Source: Pseudorhodobacter antarcticus (GTDB lineage Bacteria > Pseudomonadota > Alphaproteobacteria > Rhodobacterales > Rhodobacteraceae). From it: a DNA stretch of 32,974 bases. Below the pieces are notes generated by a model. The model was given only the letters and a program-made list of their open reading frames with translations, searched no databases and was not told the DNA's origin. Position numbers and translations under genes: made by a program. Shown here piece by piece: positions 8,573 to 17,780 of this stretch; the first letter of the stretch is position 1, and every line of letters starts with the position of its first letter. The stretch covers positions 1-32,974 of the forward strand of contig CAMAQR010000039.1 of the NCBI GenBank assembly GCA_945860375.1. Reading direction: 5' to 3'.

Positions 8573-8832
8573 GGCGATGGGGGTCGCCACGCCCATCAAA
8601 TTGTGGGGGGGATACATAGAGAGGTCGAAATAGGCTATCCACGCACTGCGTCGGTTCATCGACCATCAATAGTCGGTACCCGACCAGTTGTCGGTGAAGC
8701 TGGCGGGGTATTCCACCCGGGCACTTGCACTTTGATTGGGCCAGCTACCTTGCACGCTTCCTGGCCGCTGCACGCGACGATGGCCGGGTCAGCCCGCATC
8801 AGGTCACGCAGATCTGACAACATCCGCGTCTT

Positions 8833-10335
8833 TTACAGCACGATGTCGCGGTCCAGCGGGAAGATCGGGCGGGGCACACGCCTGTAAGGGCGCAGGTGAG
8901 CGCGCGGCGTCGACAACGCGCCGGAATCGCAGACGATGACGCGAGCGGCGATGGGTTCGAACGCCGCGCGGAAATGCTGCATGGATTTCAGTGCGATCAC
9001 CGATTTCGCGGTGGGGTCGATGCCAAAGGCCCTGAACTGCTGCTGATCCAGCATCTGGCCGCGTTCGGTGGTTACAAGGATGTCGACCCCACCTACGCGG
9101 AACACGGCCGTTGGACCAAAGCTGAACGGCAAGCCGCCGATCATCGGGCCGTCGCCGATGAGATTGCCGTCCGAGACGTGTACGACAATTCCGGTAAGCA
9201 TCAGCGGTCCGCCACCGAAGGCAGGGTCGCACTTGCCACCCAACGGCAGCGACAGGGTCGCACCCTGGCCAGCCCCGATCAGCGAGGCGGCTGCCTCGGG
9301 GTCGATCAGCGGTGCGAAGGTGGCGTTGCTGACGCCCGCCGCAAGCAGCGCCGCCAGCAGGTTGGTGGCGTCGCCGTAAGCCCCTGAACCAGGATTGTCG
9401 GCATAATCCGCGATGATCAGGGGGCGCGGCCCCGTGTGGGCTGCGGCCTGCCCGGCGGCCTGCTCGACGGTCAGGTAAGTGTTTTCCGACTGCAAACGGT
9501 TGGCCCATATTGCATCCATGATGTCTTCCGCGATCGCGCGAGCCCGGTGTTCGGCACTGGCAACGTTCTTGTCGAAGGTCACCAACGCCGTCGGCCCCAC
9601 ATCCGCAATATCGGCGTCGCCAAAGCCGGCGTTGATCGATACCGCAAGAATACCGGGTTCCGCCTCCGCCGCCAGCGCCTTGGCATAAAGCGCCACCATC
9701 GGCCCGCTGTCCGAGCGTCCGCCATTGGTTTCATCCAGCATCGGACGGTGGGCACGCAGCGTGGCGGGACGGGTGCTGCGCTCCATCGCGCCCTGAAGCA
9801 AGCGTGCCGCTTGAGCGCCGCGCGCGCGCATGTCGATATGGGGATAGGTCTTGTAGGACACGATGATGTCTGCCAGCCGCACCATCAGCGGTGTCGCGTT
9901 CGCATGCAGATCTAACGTGATCGCAATCGGCAGATCGGGGCCAACGATGGCGCGCAGGCGGCCAAGGAGTTCGCCTTCACCATCTTCGCAAACCTCGGTC
10001 ACCATGGCGCCGTGCAGGGCCATCAGGATGCCAGAGAGCGTGGTGGCATGGGTGCGGGCCGCGTCGCAGATCAGGTCCGCAATGTGGTCGAAAGCCGCGC
10101 GGGACACCGGGCTGCCCGGCTCGGCATGGGCCGTCAGGACGTGGTCAAGTCGCCAGCCGTGCTCTACCGAGACATCCAGAAAGCCGCCGAGTTCGGTATT
10201 GGCCGCACGACGCAGGTCGATTGCCGACTGTCCCAGCGCAAGTTCTGAGCTTTCGAAATCGGCAAGTTCGGTCAAGCCGCGTTTGAAGGTGTTGCTTTCG
10301 TGAAGGAATTCGGCCGTCAGGACATGATGGGGCAT
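8833..10335 (-). CDS. M81-family metallopeptidase (MlrC-type)
   Basis: A 500-residue protein of the M81/DUF1485 family, the family of microcystinase C (MlrC). Family features visible are EFLHESNTF (His12), LMALHGAMVTE, ITLDLHAN with the Asp-x-His metal site and SYKTYPHIDM. ETNGGRSDSGPM and ADYADNPGSGAYGDAT in the C-terminal domain also fit. Family members hydrolyse peptides or unusual amide bonds, and MlrC itself cleaves linear microcystin fragments that contain D-amino acids. It is the last gene of the leftward peptide-transport operon, seven bases after the second ATPase, so it probably processes imported peptides in the cytoplasm. ATG 10335 places the conserved domain at the N-terminus. 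Substrate unknown. Confidence 0.9.
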   Translation of the reverse strand: MPHHVLTAEFLHESNTFKRGLTELADFESSELALGQSAIDLRRAANTELGGFLDVSVEHGWRLDHVLTAHAEPGSPVSRAAFDHIADLICDAARTHATTLSGILMALHGAMVTEVCEDGEGELLGRLRAIVGPDLPIAITLDLHANATPLMVRLADIIVSYKTYPHIDMRARGAQAARLLQGAMERSTRPATLRAHRPMLDETNGGRSDSGPMVALYAKALAAEAEPGILAVSINAGFGDADIADVGPTALVTFDKNVASAEHRARAIAEDIMDAIWANRLQSENTYLTVEQAAGQAAAHTGPRPLIIADYADNPGSGAYGDATNLLAALLAAGVSNATFAPLIDPEAAASLIGAGQGATLSLPLGGKCDPAFGGGPLMLTGIVVHVSDGNLIGDGPMIGGLPFSFGPTAVFRVGGVDILVTTERGQMLDQQQFRAFGIDPTAKSVIALKSMQHFRAAFEPIAARVIVCDSGALSTPRAHLRPYRRVPRPIFPLDRDIVL

Positions 10336-10342
10336 TTGGGTC

Positions 10343-11287
10343 TCACAATGGGTGGAAACAGGCGAAGCGGTGGCCATTGTCGTTGGTCAGCAGCGGCGCC
10401 TCGTTTTGGCAACGGTTGGTGGCGTGGGGGCAGCGGGCGGCGAAAGCGCAGCCCCTCGGCAGGTTGAAGGCCGACGGAATCTCGCTTGACAGGGGTGCGA
10501 TGATCTTGCGGTGCAGCGGGTCGGGGGTAAAGTTGCTGGCCATCAGTGCCGCAGTGTAGGGGTGGCGCGGGGCAGCTTGCGGGTGAGGCAGTTCTTCGAC
10601 CACCGACCCCAGGTACATCACCACGATGGAAGAGCAGAAATAGCGGACAAGGCCCAGGTCGTGGCTGATGAACAGATAGGTCAGGCCAAGGTCGCGTTGC
10701 AATCCCTGCAACAGGGCCACGATCTGTGCCTGAATGGACACGTCCAGCGAGGCGGTCGGTTCGTCCAGCACGATGAAGTCGGGATGCATGGCCAGCGCGC
10801 GGGCGATGCCGACGCGCTGGCGCTGACCGCCCGAAAGTTGGTGGGGGTAACTGGCGGCCATGCTGCGCGACAGACCCACCTGATCCAGCAGGTCGGGGAT
10901 TCGGGTGGCGGGCAGCGTGGCACCCTGCACGGTGTAGGGTTCGGTCAGCACATCCGCCACGGTAAAGCGCGGGTCGAGCGACGAATAGGGATCTTGAAAC
11001 ACCATCGCCATGCGCCGGCGCAGGGCGCGCAATTCGCGTTTCGGCAGGGTGGTCAGGTTGGTGCCGTCGAGGGTAACGGTGCCTTCGGTGGCATCCAGCA
11101 GGCGCAGCACAAGCCGCGCAAGGGTGGACTTGCCGCAGCCGGATTCGCCCACGACGCCGACAACGCCGCCCTTGGGGATGGTTAGCGACACATCCCGCAC
11201 CGCCATCATGCTGCGGGGTTTCGACAGCCAGCCGCCCGGCGTGTCGAAGCGTTTGGACAAATGCGCAAGGGTGACAAAGTCAGACAT
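10343..11287 (-). CDS. Peptide ABC transporter ATPase (DppF/OppF-type)
   Basis: A 314-residue ATP-binding subunit. Walker A is GESGCGKS, the Q-loop is VFQDPYSSLDPRF, the ABC signature is LSGGQRQRVGIARAL, Walker B is FIVLDEPTASLD and the H-loop is ISHDLGLV. The C-terminal oligopeptide extension carries the Cys pattern CAFAARCPHATNRC, typical of the 4Fe-4S-like Cys motif of Dpp/Opp ATPases. It would pair with the ATPase encoded just upstream on the inner face of the membrane. ATG 11287 is chosen because it overlaps the stop of that gene (ATGTCTGA); longer frames upstream only shadow the neighbour. Confidence 0.95.
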   Translation of the reverse strand: MSDFVTLAHLSKRFDTPGGWLSKPRSMMAVRDVSLTIPKGGVVGVVGESGCGKSTLARLVLRLLDATEGTVTLDGTNLTTLPKRELRALRRRMAMVFQDPYSSLDPRFTVADVLTEPYTVQGATLPATRIPDLLDQVGLSRSMAASYPHQLSGGQRQRVGIARALAMHPDFIVLDEPTASLDVSIQAQIVALLQGLQRDLGLTYLFISHDLGLVRYFCSSIVVMYLGSVVEELPHPQAAPRHPYTAALMASNFTPDPLHRKIIAPLSSEIPSAFNLPRGCAFAARCPHATNRCQNEAPLLTNDNGHRFACFHPL

Positions 11288-12236
11288 CGGCACCCCCGGC
11301 GACGTGGCAGGCAACCATGCCATGATCGAAAGGGCGGGGCTGTGGCACCTCGGCCTTGCACCGCTCGATGGCGCGGATACAGCGCGGATGAAACCGGCAG
11401 CCTGCCGGATAGCTGGCAACACTGGGCACTGCACCGGGGATGCCGGTCAGACTGCCCGGCTCCAGCGTGGCGCGGGGGATGCAGTCGATCAGGGCCGTTG
11501 TGTAGGGGTGAGCGGGGGTGGCAAAAATCTCGAACACCGGACGGGCTTCGGCAAGGCGTCCGGCATAAAGAACGGCGACCGAGGTGCAGACCTGCGCCAC
11601 CACGCCCATATCATGGGTGATCAGAATCAACGCCAGACCCTTTTCGCGCACCAGCGTGGCCAGAATATGGATGATCTGCGCCTGCACGGTCACATCCAGC
11701 GCGGTAGTGGGTTCATCCGCCACGATCAGGTCAGGCTCGCCGGCCAGCGCCATCGCGATGACGATGCGCTGCTTCATGCCGCCCGACAACTGATGCGGAT
11801 AGGCGTCGCAGATCGTGGCGGCCTCGGGGATGCGAAGCTGCGTCAACAGATCGACGGTGCGGGCGCGCGCGGCTTTTGCCGACAGCCTCAGATGCAGTCG
11901 CGAGACCACATCGACCTGCGCGCCGATCTTTTGCACCGGGTCCAGCGCAGTCATCGGGTTCTGGGTGATAAACGCGATGCGGCGTCCGCGCAAGGCGCGC
12001 AGTTTGGCCTCTGGCAGGGCCACAAGGTCGGTTCCGTCAAAGCGCACCGACCCCGCCGTGATCCGGCCACCGATCAAGGGCAGCAGGCCCATCACGGCCA
12101 GCGCCGTCAACGACTTGCCCGACCCGCTTTCGCCCACCAGGCCTAGGATTTGCCCGCGGTCCACCCCGAACGTGATCCGGCTGAGCGGTTGCACCTGCCC
12201 GATGCCGACATCAAGATTTTCGACTTCCAGCAGCAT
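11280..12236 (-). CDS. Peptide ABC transporter ATPase (DppD/OppD-type)
   Basis: A 318-residue ATP-binding subunit. Walker A is GESGSGKS, the Q-loop is ITQNPMTALDP, the signature is LSGGMKQRIVIAMAL, Walker B is LIVADEPTTALD and the H-loop is ITHDMGVV. The C-terminal region carries the oligopeptide-family motif CRFHPRC and a further Cys in ERCKAE. The start codon overlaps the stop of the upstream permease by one base (TGATG), so the subunits are made in a coupled way. It forms the heterodimeric ATPase with the next gene product. Confidence 0.95.
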   Translation of the reverse strand: MLLEVENLDVGIGQVQPLSRITFGVDRGQILGLVGESGSGKSLTALAVMGLLPLIGGRITAGSVRFDGTDLVALPEAKLRALRGRRIAFITQNPMTALDPVQKIGAQVDVVSRLHLRLSAKAARARTVDLLTQLRIPEAATICDAYPHQLSGGMKQRIVIAMALAGEPDLIVADEPTTALDVTVQAQIIHILATLVREKGLALILITHDMGVVAQVCTSVAVLYAGRLAEARPVFEIFATPAHPYTTALIDCIPRATLEPGSLTGIPGAVPSVASYPAGCRFHPRCIRAIERCKAEVPQPRPFDHGMVACHVAGGADV

Positions 12237-13087
12237 CAGGATTGCCTCAGCCGTTCGCGGATGTCCAAGGCACGGATCAGGGCATCACCGTAAAGATTGA
12301 TGGCGATCACGGTGATGGCGACGGCAAGGCCTGGGAAAAGGATGATCCAGGGTGCCATGAACAGCTGCGCGGTGCCTGACGACATCATCCCGCCCCAGCT
12401 GGGGGTGGGCGGCTGCGCGCCGAGGCCGAAAAAGCCAAGTGTTGCTTCCAGAATGATCGCGTCGCCGGTGGCCAGCATGGCCGAGACAAGCACTGGGGCC
12501 AAAGCATTGGGGATCAGGTGGCGGAAGACGATGAAGCTGTCCGAAGCCCCGAGCGACCGTGCGGCCTCGATATACGTTTCCCCCTTGATCGCCATGATCT
12601 GCGCCCGGGTCAGGCGGGTGAATTGCGCAAGGTAGGCGACCCCGATGGCGGCCATGGTGCCGGTGACGCCGGGGCCGATGATGGCAACAAGGATCAGTGC
12701 CACTAGGATTTCGGGGAAGGACCATGTCAAATCAACGACCATTGTCACCGCGCGGTCGAACTTGCCGCCAAAGAACCCGGCCGATGCACCAAGGATCATT
12801 CCCGCCAGCACCGAAATGCCGATGGCGATGGCAGATACCGACAGCGACGTGCGCGCGCCGTACATGATGCGGGTCAAGAGGTCGCGACCGAACTCGTCGG
12901 TACCGAGCCAGTGCGCAGCGGACGGCGGGGCGAAGGCACCTTTCAGGTTCTGCACATCGTATTCATAACTGGTCAGCAGGGGTGCGAACACGGCCATAAT
13001 CAGCAGAGCGGCCAGCCAGAGGCCCGAGAGGGTGCCTTTCGGCGTGCGCAGGCTGCGCAAAACGGCGGATTGGGCAATGGCGGTCAT
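12236..13087 (-). CDS. Peptide ABC transporter permease (DppC/OppC-type)
   Basis: A 283-residue inner-membrane permease. The N-terminal cytoplasmic part and first membrane segment (about residues 20-40) are followed by HWLGTDEFGRDLLTRIMYGA, which is diagnostic for DppC/OppC. The EAA cytoplasmic loop reads EAARSLGASDSFIVFRHLIP. About six membrane segments are visible. The ATG overlaps the stop of the upstream DppB-type gene (ATGA at 13084-13087). Confidence 0.95.
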   Translation of the reverse strand: MTAIAQSAVLRSLRTPKGTLSGLWLAALLIMAVFAPLLTSYEYDVQNLKGAFAPPSAAHWLGTDEFGRDLLTRIMYGARTSLSVSAIAIGISVLAGMILGASAGFFGGKFDRAVTMVVDLTWSFPEILVALILVAIIGPGVTGTMAAIGVAYLAQFTRLTRAQIMAIKGETYIEAARSLGASDSFIVFRHLIPNALAPVLVSAMLATGDAIILEATLGFFGLGAQPPTPSWGGMMSSGTAQLFMAPWIILFPGLAVAITVIAINLYGDALIRALDIRERLRQS

Positions 13088-14010
13088 TTCAACGCCGCCC
13101 GCACACGCGGGTCCATCGCTGCCTGCAGGATATCCCCCATCAGGGTGCCCAGCATCACGGCCATGGCGAGGATCAGAAGGCTGGCTTGGACCACCGGATA
13201 GTCATGCTGGTTCAGCGCCTTGATCAGCAACGTGCCAAGACCGGGGCGGGCGAACACCACCTCGATGGTCACCGCCCCGCCCAAGACCCAGCCGATCCGC
13301 AGCGCAAGAATGGTCACCACCGGGATCAGGGCGTGCCGCAGCACATGGCGCAACTGTATCCGCATCGGATGCATGCCTTTGGCATGCAAGAGCAGGACAA
13401 AATCCCGTCCCGCCGCCTCGATCATCGCCACACGGGTGACACGCGCGACGAGGGCGGTGCCGCCAAGGCCAATGGTCAGCACCGGCAGCACCAGAGACGA
13501 CCACCCCCGCGCCCCCGACACCGGAAACCACTGAAAATACACCGAGAACGCCAGAATCATGAGCAGACCCAGCCAGAAGCTCGGCACTGTTGACCCCAGC
13601 AGCACCCCCGTCATGATCGTCTGATCCGCGAGCTTGTCGCGGTTCAGCGCCGCCACCACGCCCAGAAAAACTCCCACAACGGTGGAAAACAGCAGCGCAA
13701 AGCCGCCAAGCGCCAGGGAGTAGGGCAGCGCCTGCGCCACAAGGTCGACCACCGGCCGACGTCCGACGATGGCAATTCCCAGATCGCCGGTCAGCACGTT
13801 GCCCAGCCAGATTGCGTATTGCACGGGCAAAGGCCGGTCCAGCCCATAGCGCGCCTCGATGATGGCGCGCTGTTCGGGGCCGGAACCGACTTTCAGCAGG
13901 CTGTCCACCGGGTCGCCGGGGATCAGGTGGATGATCGCGAATATGATCACCGACACCGCAAGAAAAACGGGGATCAGCAGCAAAAGCCGTCGAATTGTGT
14001 AGCTGAGCAT
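13084..14010 (-). CDS. Peptide ABC transporter permease (DppB/OppB-type)
   Basis: A 308-residue inner-membrane permease. The N-terminal YTIRRLLLLIPVFLAVSVI segment and IHLIPGDPVD are standard for DppB. YGLDRPLPVQYAIWLGNVL and GDLG follow, and the EAA loop occurs as HAKGMHPMRIQLRHVLRHAL. Six membrane segments are expected. The gene begins 19 bases after the binding-protein gene, so it is co-transcribed with it. Confidence 0.95.
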   Translation of the reverse strand: MLSYTIRRLLLLIPVFLAVSVIIFAIIHLIPGDPVDSLLKVGSGPEQRAIIEARYGLDRPLPVQYAIWLGNVLTGDLGIAIVGRRPVVDLVAQALPYSLALGGFALLFSTVVGVFLGVVAALNRDKLADQTIMTGVLLGSTVPSFWLGLLMILAFSVYFQWFPVSGARGWSSLVLPVLTIGLGGTALVARVTRVAMIEAAGRDFVLLLHAKGMHPMRIQLRHVLRHALIPVVTILALRIGWVLGGAVTIEVVFARPGLGTLLIKALNQHDYPVVQASLLILAMAVMLGTLMGDILQAAMDPRVRAALK

Positions 14011-14029
14011 GCTGATCCCCAGGCCGTCG

Positions 14030-15604
14030 TTACTCGATCACTTCCATCGACACGATGGTCTGGCCGTCAATTGCGGTTCCGGCAATTGTGGCGGGCAGTT
14101 TCAGGCGGGCGGTGTTGTAGCCATAGTTCGCAACCGGCTGATAGATTGGTGCCATCGGAAACTGCGACAGGACATATTCATGATACGCTACGAAGTTCGC
14201 CACACGCTCGGCCTGGCTGGCTGACCCGGTCATGGCTTTCACGCGCAACTCCTCGGCCTTCGGATCATTGAACATCGAGACGTTCGGATAGCCCAGACGA
14301 TCGCCGCCAAAGAACCAGTCCACGATATCCGCGTTGTTCCAGTAGTAGGACCGCACCGCCAGTTGCTGATCGCCGGTCTTGTACTGGTCGCGGATGGTGG
14401 AACTGTCGAAGTTGGTGATCTCGGAGGCAATGCCGACCGCCTTCAGTTCCGCCTGCACCACTTCTGTCAGACGGCGGAAGACGGAGTCGCTTTGGGTCCA
14501 CAGGCTGACAGTCAGCGGCACGCCGTCCTTGGCGCGCACCCCGTCGGCCCCCATCACCCAGCCCGCCTCGTCCAGAAGCTTGGCCGAACGCGCCGGATCA
14601 TAGCTGATCAGGTATTTCGGATCTACCTCCGATTCGGGCATCGACGAGATCAGGAACTGGTTGGCGACAGAACCGACGCCGCCATAGACCGACTCAAGGA
14701 TTTCCTGCTGGTTGATCGCAAAGGCCGCAGCCTCGCGCACCCTGATATCGTCGAAGGGGGCCTTGGTGACGTTGATCGGCATGTAGACCACTTCCTGCCC
14801 CGGCAGGGTCAGGGTGGTGATCGTCGGTTCCTTGGCCAGTTCGCCGAGGAAGTCGGTCGGCACCGACATCAGCATGTCCACGCCGCCGGTCTTGAGTTCC
14901 AGAAACGCGGTGCTGGCTTCGGCAATCTCGCGCAGGGTCACCTTGGCGATCTTGGCCGGGCCCTTGTTTTCGGCAAGGCTCGACCCCCAGGTGTAATCGT
15001 CATTCCGAACCAGCACGGTTTCCGAGCCGATCGTAAAGCTTTCCAGCTTGAACGGGCCGGTGCCGACAGCGCCGGTGACGCCGTAATCTGCCCCCATTTC
15101 CACGAAAGCCTTGGGTTCGACCACGCCCATGAAGCTGGACGAAAGGTTGTACAGCAGGTTCGGGTCGGGGTTTTTCATCGTCAGCTTCACGGTCAGATCG
15201 CCCGTCGCTTCGGCCTTTTCAATCGACTGCGTCATGTACGAATTGTCGCTGTCGGTGAAGAACCCAAGCCATGTCACGACGGTGGCGGCAGTCAGCGGCT
15301 CGCCATTGTGGAAGGTCACGCCGGGCTTCAAGGTGAAGGTCCAGGACATGCCATCGGCGGCCTCTTCCCAGCTTTCCGCCAGCCCGGGATGAAAGGACTG
15401 GTCGGCAGCCTGTTCGACCAGCCGGTCGTAGATCATCGTGGCCCCGGTATTGGTGTTGCCGGTCATGATCACGTTGTAGGTCGGCACACCGACCTGATCC
15501 TGACTAACGACAAACACGGCTTCCTGCGCATAGACCGGAGCGCCGAGCAGTGCCGCCAGACTGACGGTGGCCGCTAGGATGCGGCGTCGAAGGGTTAGGG
15601 TCAT
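14030..15604 (-). CDS. Peptide-type periplasmic substrate-binding protein (SBP family 5)
   Basis: A 524-residue exported binding protein. The signal peptide is visible as RRR followed by a hydrophobic core and a VYA/Q cleavage site near residue 26. The family-5 body shows YDRLVEQ, LAESWEEAADGMSWTFTLKP and the GVTFHNGEPLTAATVV consensus. VGTGPFKLESF and VREAAAFAINQQEI follow. Family-5 proteins deliver peptides, and sometimes other ligands, to Dpp/Opp permeases. The ribosome site CTGGAGG precedes the ATG. The gene starts 31 bases after the RpiR regulator gene. Ligand cannot be deduced; the neighbours suggest peptides with D-residues. Confidence 0.93.
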   Translation of the reverse strand: MTLTLRRRILAATVSLAALLGAPVYAQEAVFVVSQDQVGVPTYNVIMTGNTNTGATMIYDRLVEQAADQSFHPGLAESWEEAADGMSWTFTLKPGVTFHNGEPLTAATVVTWLGFFTDSDNSYMTQSIEKAEATGDLTVKLTMKNPDPNLLYNLSSSFMGVVEPKAFVEMGADYGVTGAVGTGPFKLESFTIGSETVLVRNDDYTWGSSLAENKGPAKIAKVTLREIAEASTAFLELKTGGVDMLMSVPTDFLGELAKEPTITTLTLPGQEVVYMPINVTKAPFDDIRVREAAAFAINQQEILESVYGGVGSVANQFLISSMPESEVDPKYLISYDPARSAKLLDEAGWVMGADGVRAKDGVPLTVSLWTQSDSVFRRLTEVVQAELKAVGIASEITNFDSSTIRDQYKTGDQQLAVRSYYWNNADIVDWFFGGDRLGYPNVSMFNDPKAEELRVKAMTGSASQAERVANFVAYHEYVLSQFPMAPIYQPVANYGYNTARLKLPATIAGTAIDGQTIVSMEVIE

Positions 15605-15634
15605 GGGAACCTCCAGGTTCTGTTGGTTTCTTGT

Positions 15635-16549
15635 TTATCTAGGGGTAAAACGCGACGTTCGGCCATCCCCTGTATGGCCGACGAAATCGTGGTGCAGGGA
15701 CGAAACCTGTGCCATGCGGGCCTCGACCTCGGCACCCAGCTGGTTGAATACGCCATTGACCATCAGACTGATCAGGCTCGCAAATCCGCTGGTCGCGTCC
15801 CAGAAGTGGTTGAGTGCCGTCGGCACCGCGAACATCTCGGTCGCGGCACTCCGGCCCCAGTCGCAGTAAGGGTCGGTGATCAGCGAAACAGGGATCCCCC
15901 TTGCGCAGGCATCCACGGCCAACTTCTGGGCCAGACGCGAATAGCGCCGGCCCTCGATCACGACAAGGCAGGTCGAGTCGGGCTCCGACAACAGCAAATC
16001 GGCAAAGTTGCCGCCCGCGAGGTCCGCCAGATGCACGCCGGGCCGCAGATACTGCAACCCGTGCACGAGGAGTTCACCATGCCCCCGCTCGGTCTGGAAC
16101 CCCGCCACATAAACCGTCGATCGGTTGGCCAGCCGTTCGACGCAAGCGGCAAAATCCGGCCCCGCCGCCATTTCGTGCACCGCGACAATGGCCGCAAGCT
16201 CCAGTTCCAGCGCCCGCGCTGCCTCGGTCTTGCCCGAGGTTGATCGCTGGTGAAAATCATGAAGCATGTCGCCGATCAGCCAGGCCTTGTCACCGAGGTC
16301 CGCCTGCAATCTGGCCTTAAGCGCCTTGAAGTGCTGAAACCCGATCCCCCGGCAGTACCGCCCGATCGACGCCTCGCTGACGCCGACTTTCTGTGCGACC
16401 GAAGCCGCTGTTTCAAACGGCAAGCTTTGGAGGTTGGTAAGCATGTAGCTGGCTATCGACGCCTCTGCCTTGGTGGCCGAGGAAAGGCTCGACTGCAGAC
16501 GGTTCTGCAAGTCGTCCGGGCGCGCAGTCGTGGCGTCGATTCGGCCCAT
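15635..16549 (-). CDS. RpiR-family transcriptional regulator (HTH + SIS)
   Basis: A 304-residue regulator. The N-terminal RpiR helix-turn-helix (about residues 17-95) contains ETAASVAQKVGVSEASIGRY and FQHFKALKARLQADL. The C-terminal SIS domain (about 125-265) holds VYVAGFQTERGHGELL, LVVIEGRRYSRL and IPVSLITDPYC. RpiR proteins usually sense phosphosugars or amino-sugar metabolites, but many control peptide and amino-acid uptake genes. The first codon follows a good AGGAG site. It is divergent from the racemase gene and heads the peptide-transport operon, so it probably controls both directions. Confidence 0.92.
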   Translation of the reverse strand: MGRIDATTARPDDLQNRLQSSLSSATKAEASIASYMLTNLQSLPFETAASVAQKVGVSEASIGRYCRGIGFQHFKALKARLQADLGDKAWLIGDMLHDFHQRSTSGKTEAARALELELAAIVAVHEMAAGPDFAACVERLANRSTVYVAGFQTERGHGELLVHGLQYLRPGVHLADLAGGNFADLLLSEPDSTCLVVIEGRRYSRLAQKLAVDACARGIPVSLITDPYCDWGRSAATEMFAVPTALNHFWDATSGFASLISLMVNGVFNQLGAEVEARMAQVSSLHHDFVGHTGDGRTSRFTPR

Positions 16550-16562
16550 ACCATCTCCTAGC

Positions 16563-16590
16563 TGTCAGAAAGCGTGTCAGAAATCTTTCT
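16563..16590. promoter_or_regulatory. Candidate RpiR operator: tandem TGTCAGAAA and AGAAA/TTTCT palindrome
   Basis: In the 106-base divergent space between rpiR and the racemase gene, TGTCAGAAA occurs twice, at 16563-16571 and 16575-16583, twelve bases apart and so on roughly the same helix face. The second copy merges into a perfect inverted repeat AGAAA-TC-TTTCT at 16579-16590. RpiR regulators often bind GAAA/TTTC-rich repeats. Assignment to this regulator is inference. Confidence 0.45.
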
Positions 16591-16655
16591 TTCGGTCAAG
16601 ATTGCAAGAAAACTGATTTCATCCTAACCTGAGCCAACCCAGCAAAGGATTGACG

Positions 16656-17780
16656 ATGCCGCGCACCCATGCCCCCTTGCTCATTGAACAGGCAGAACTG
16701 CGGCTGGTCCGGCTGCCGCTGCTGGTGCCTTTCACGATTTCCACCGGCACGATGACCGAAAAGGTCTTCCCCCTCATCACTTTGCGGTCTGGCGGGATCG
16801 AGGGGTACGCCGAAGGCGTCATGGACCCGCTGCCCGACTATCTTGAGGAAACCACCGTCGGCGCGATGGACTTGATCCGCACGGTCTTCCTGCCACAGAT
16901 CGTCGGACGCCGCTTTGCCAATCCTGCAGAGCTTGAGGCCGTTCTGGCCCCCTGGCGCGGCCACCGGATGGCCAAGGCAGCGGTCGAGATGGCGTTTTGG
17001 GACCTGTGGGCGAAATCCTTGAACCTGCCGTTGAAGGTGTTGCTCGGCGGGGTGGGCGATGCGGTGGATGTGGGCGTGTCTCTGGGCATCGGGCCGATCG
17101 CGGACACCATCGACCGGGTGCGCGCCCATGCGGAACAGGGCTACAAACGCATCAAGCTCAAGATCATGCCTGGCCATGACGTGGCGATGGTGCGGGCCGT
17201 GCGGGCCGAATTTGCCGACCTGCATCTGAGTGTCGATGCAAATTCCTGCTACACGCTGGCCGATACGGCGCTGTTGCAGCGACTCGACGGGCTGGAACTT
17301 GATTACATCGAACAACCGCTGGCCTGGGATGACATCGGGGACCATGCCACTTTGCAAAGACGGCTGACCACACCGATCTGCCTTGATGAAAGCATCCGCA
17401 CCGAGGTGCACGCGCGTCACGCGCTGCAGGCAGACGCCAGCCGTGTGATGAACATCAAGGTGGGCCGGTCGGGGGGCTATGCCAGTTCGATACGCATCCA
17501 CGACCTTTGTGCGGCGTTTTCTGTGCCGGTGTGGTGCGGCGGAATGCTGGAATCCGGCATTGGCCGGGCGCACAACATCCATCTGTCCACCCTGCCGAAC
17601 TTCACCAAGCCGGGCGATGTGTCGTCCGCCAGCCGTTACTTCGCACACGACATCACCGAGCAGAAGCTGGAGGCGACTGCCGGCCGGATGCCGGTGCCCG
17701 AAGGCCCCGGCATTGGCGTCACACTGGACCGCGCTTTCCTGAACCACGTCACCACATCAACCGAAGTGTTCGGCCTATGA
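16656..17780 (+). CDS. N-succinylamino-acid racemase / o-succinylbenzoate synthase-type enolase-superfamily enzyme
   Basis: A 374-residue muconate-lactonizing-subgroup enzyme. The acid/base lysines are in RIKLKIMPG (Lys167-x-Lys169) and NIKVGRSGG (Lys268). The metal ligands are Asp194 (VDANSCYT), Glu219 (YIEQPLAWDD) and Asp244-Glu245 (ICLDES). The C-terminal GGMLESGIGRAHNIHL and LPNFTKPGDVSSASRYF match the NSAR/OSBS family closely. No menaquinone genes are nearby, and a GNAT acyltransferase follows, so racemisation of N-succinyl (or other N-acyl) amino acids is the more likely activity. Start at ATG 16656, with AAAGGA at 16644-16649. A dipeptide epimerase is the main alternative. Confidence 0.9.
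   Translation: MPRTHAPLLIEQAELRLVRLPLLVPFTISTGTMTEKVFPLITLRSGGIEGYAEGVMDPLPDYLEETTVGAMDLIRTVFLPQIVGRRFANPAELEAVLAPWRGHRMAKAAVEMAFWDLWAKSLNLPLKVLLGGVGDAVDVGVSLGIGPIADTIDRVRAHAEQGYKRIKLKIMPGHDVAMVRAVRAEFADLHLSVDANSCYTLADTALLQRLDGLELDYIEQPLAWDDIGDHATLQRRLTTPICLDESIRTEVHARHALQADASRVMNIKVGRSGGYASSIRIHDLCAAFSVPVWCGGMLESGIGRAHNIHLSTLPNFTKPGDVSSASRYFAHDITEQKLEATAGRMPVPEGPGIGVTLDRAFLNHVTTSTEVFGL

Larger units (their letters stand above)
7649..8832. other. Gene graveyard between two operons
   Basis: No intact gene is seen in these 1184 bases. The right half holds two recognisable decayed fragments, listed separately. A further plus-strand segment, about 8705-8817, reads HFDWASYLARFLAAARDDGR and ends with a TGA at 8815. 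It looks like the true C-terminus of some protein, but I do not recognise the family. On the minus strand near 8690 the peptide PASFTDNWSGTDY before a stop is similar in feel but unassigned. The left half (7649-8130) has several short open frames without any recognisable motif. Confidence 0.55.

Noticed and set aside
8833..10335. Calling the M81 protein a microcystinase (MlrC)
   Set aside because: The family is clear but no MlrA, MlrB or MlrD is nearby, and M81 proteins occur in many bacteria that do not degrade microcystin.
11010..12146. 378-codon plus-strand frame over the two ABC ATPase genes
   Set aside because: It crosses the junction of two clear genes on the other strand and has no protein-like pattern.
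14363..15577. 404-codon plus-strand frame opposite the binding-protein gene
   Set aside because: Shadow of the family-5 binding protein, with no ribosome site and no recognisable domain.
16596..17747. 383-codon minus-strand frame opposite the racemase gene
   Set aside because: Antisense to a gene with every enolase-superfamily catalytic residue; composition is typical of a shadow frame.
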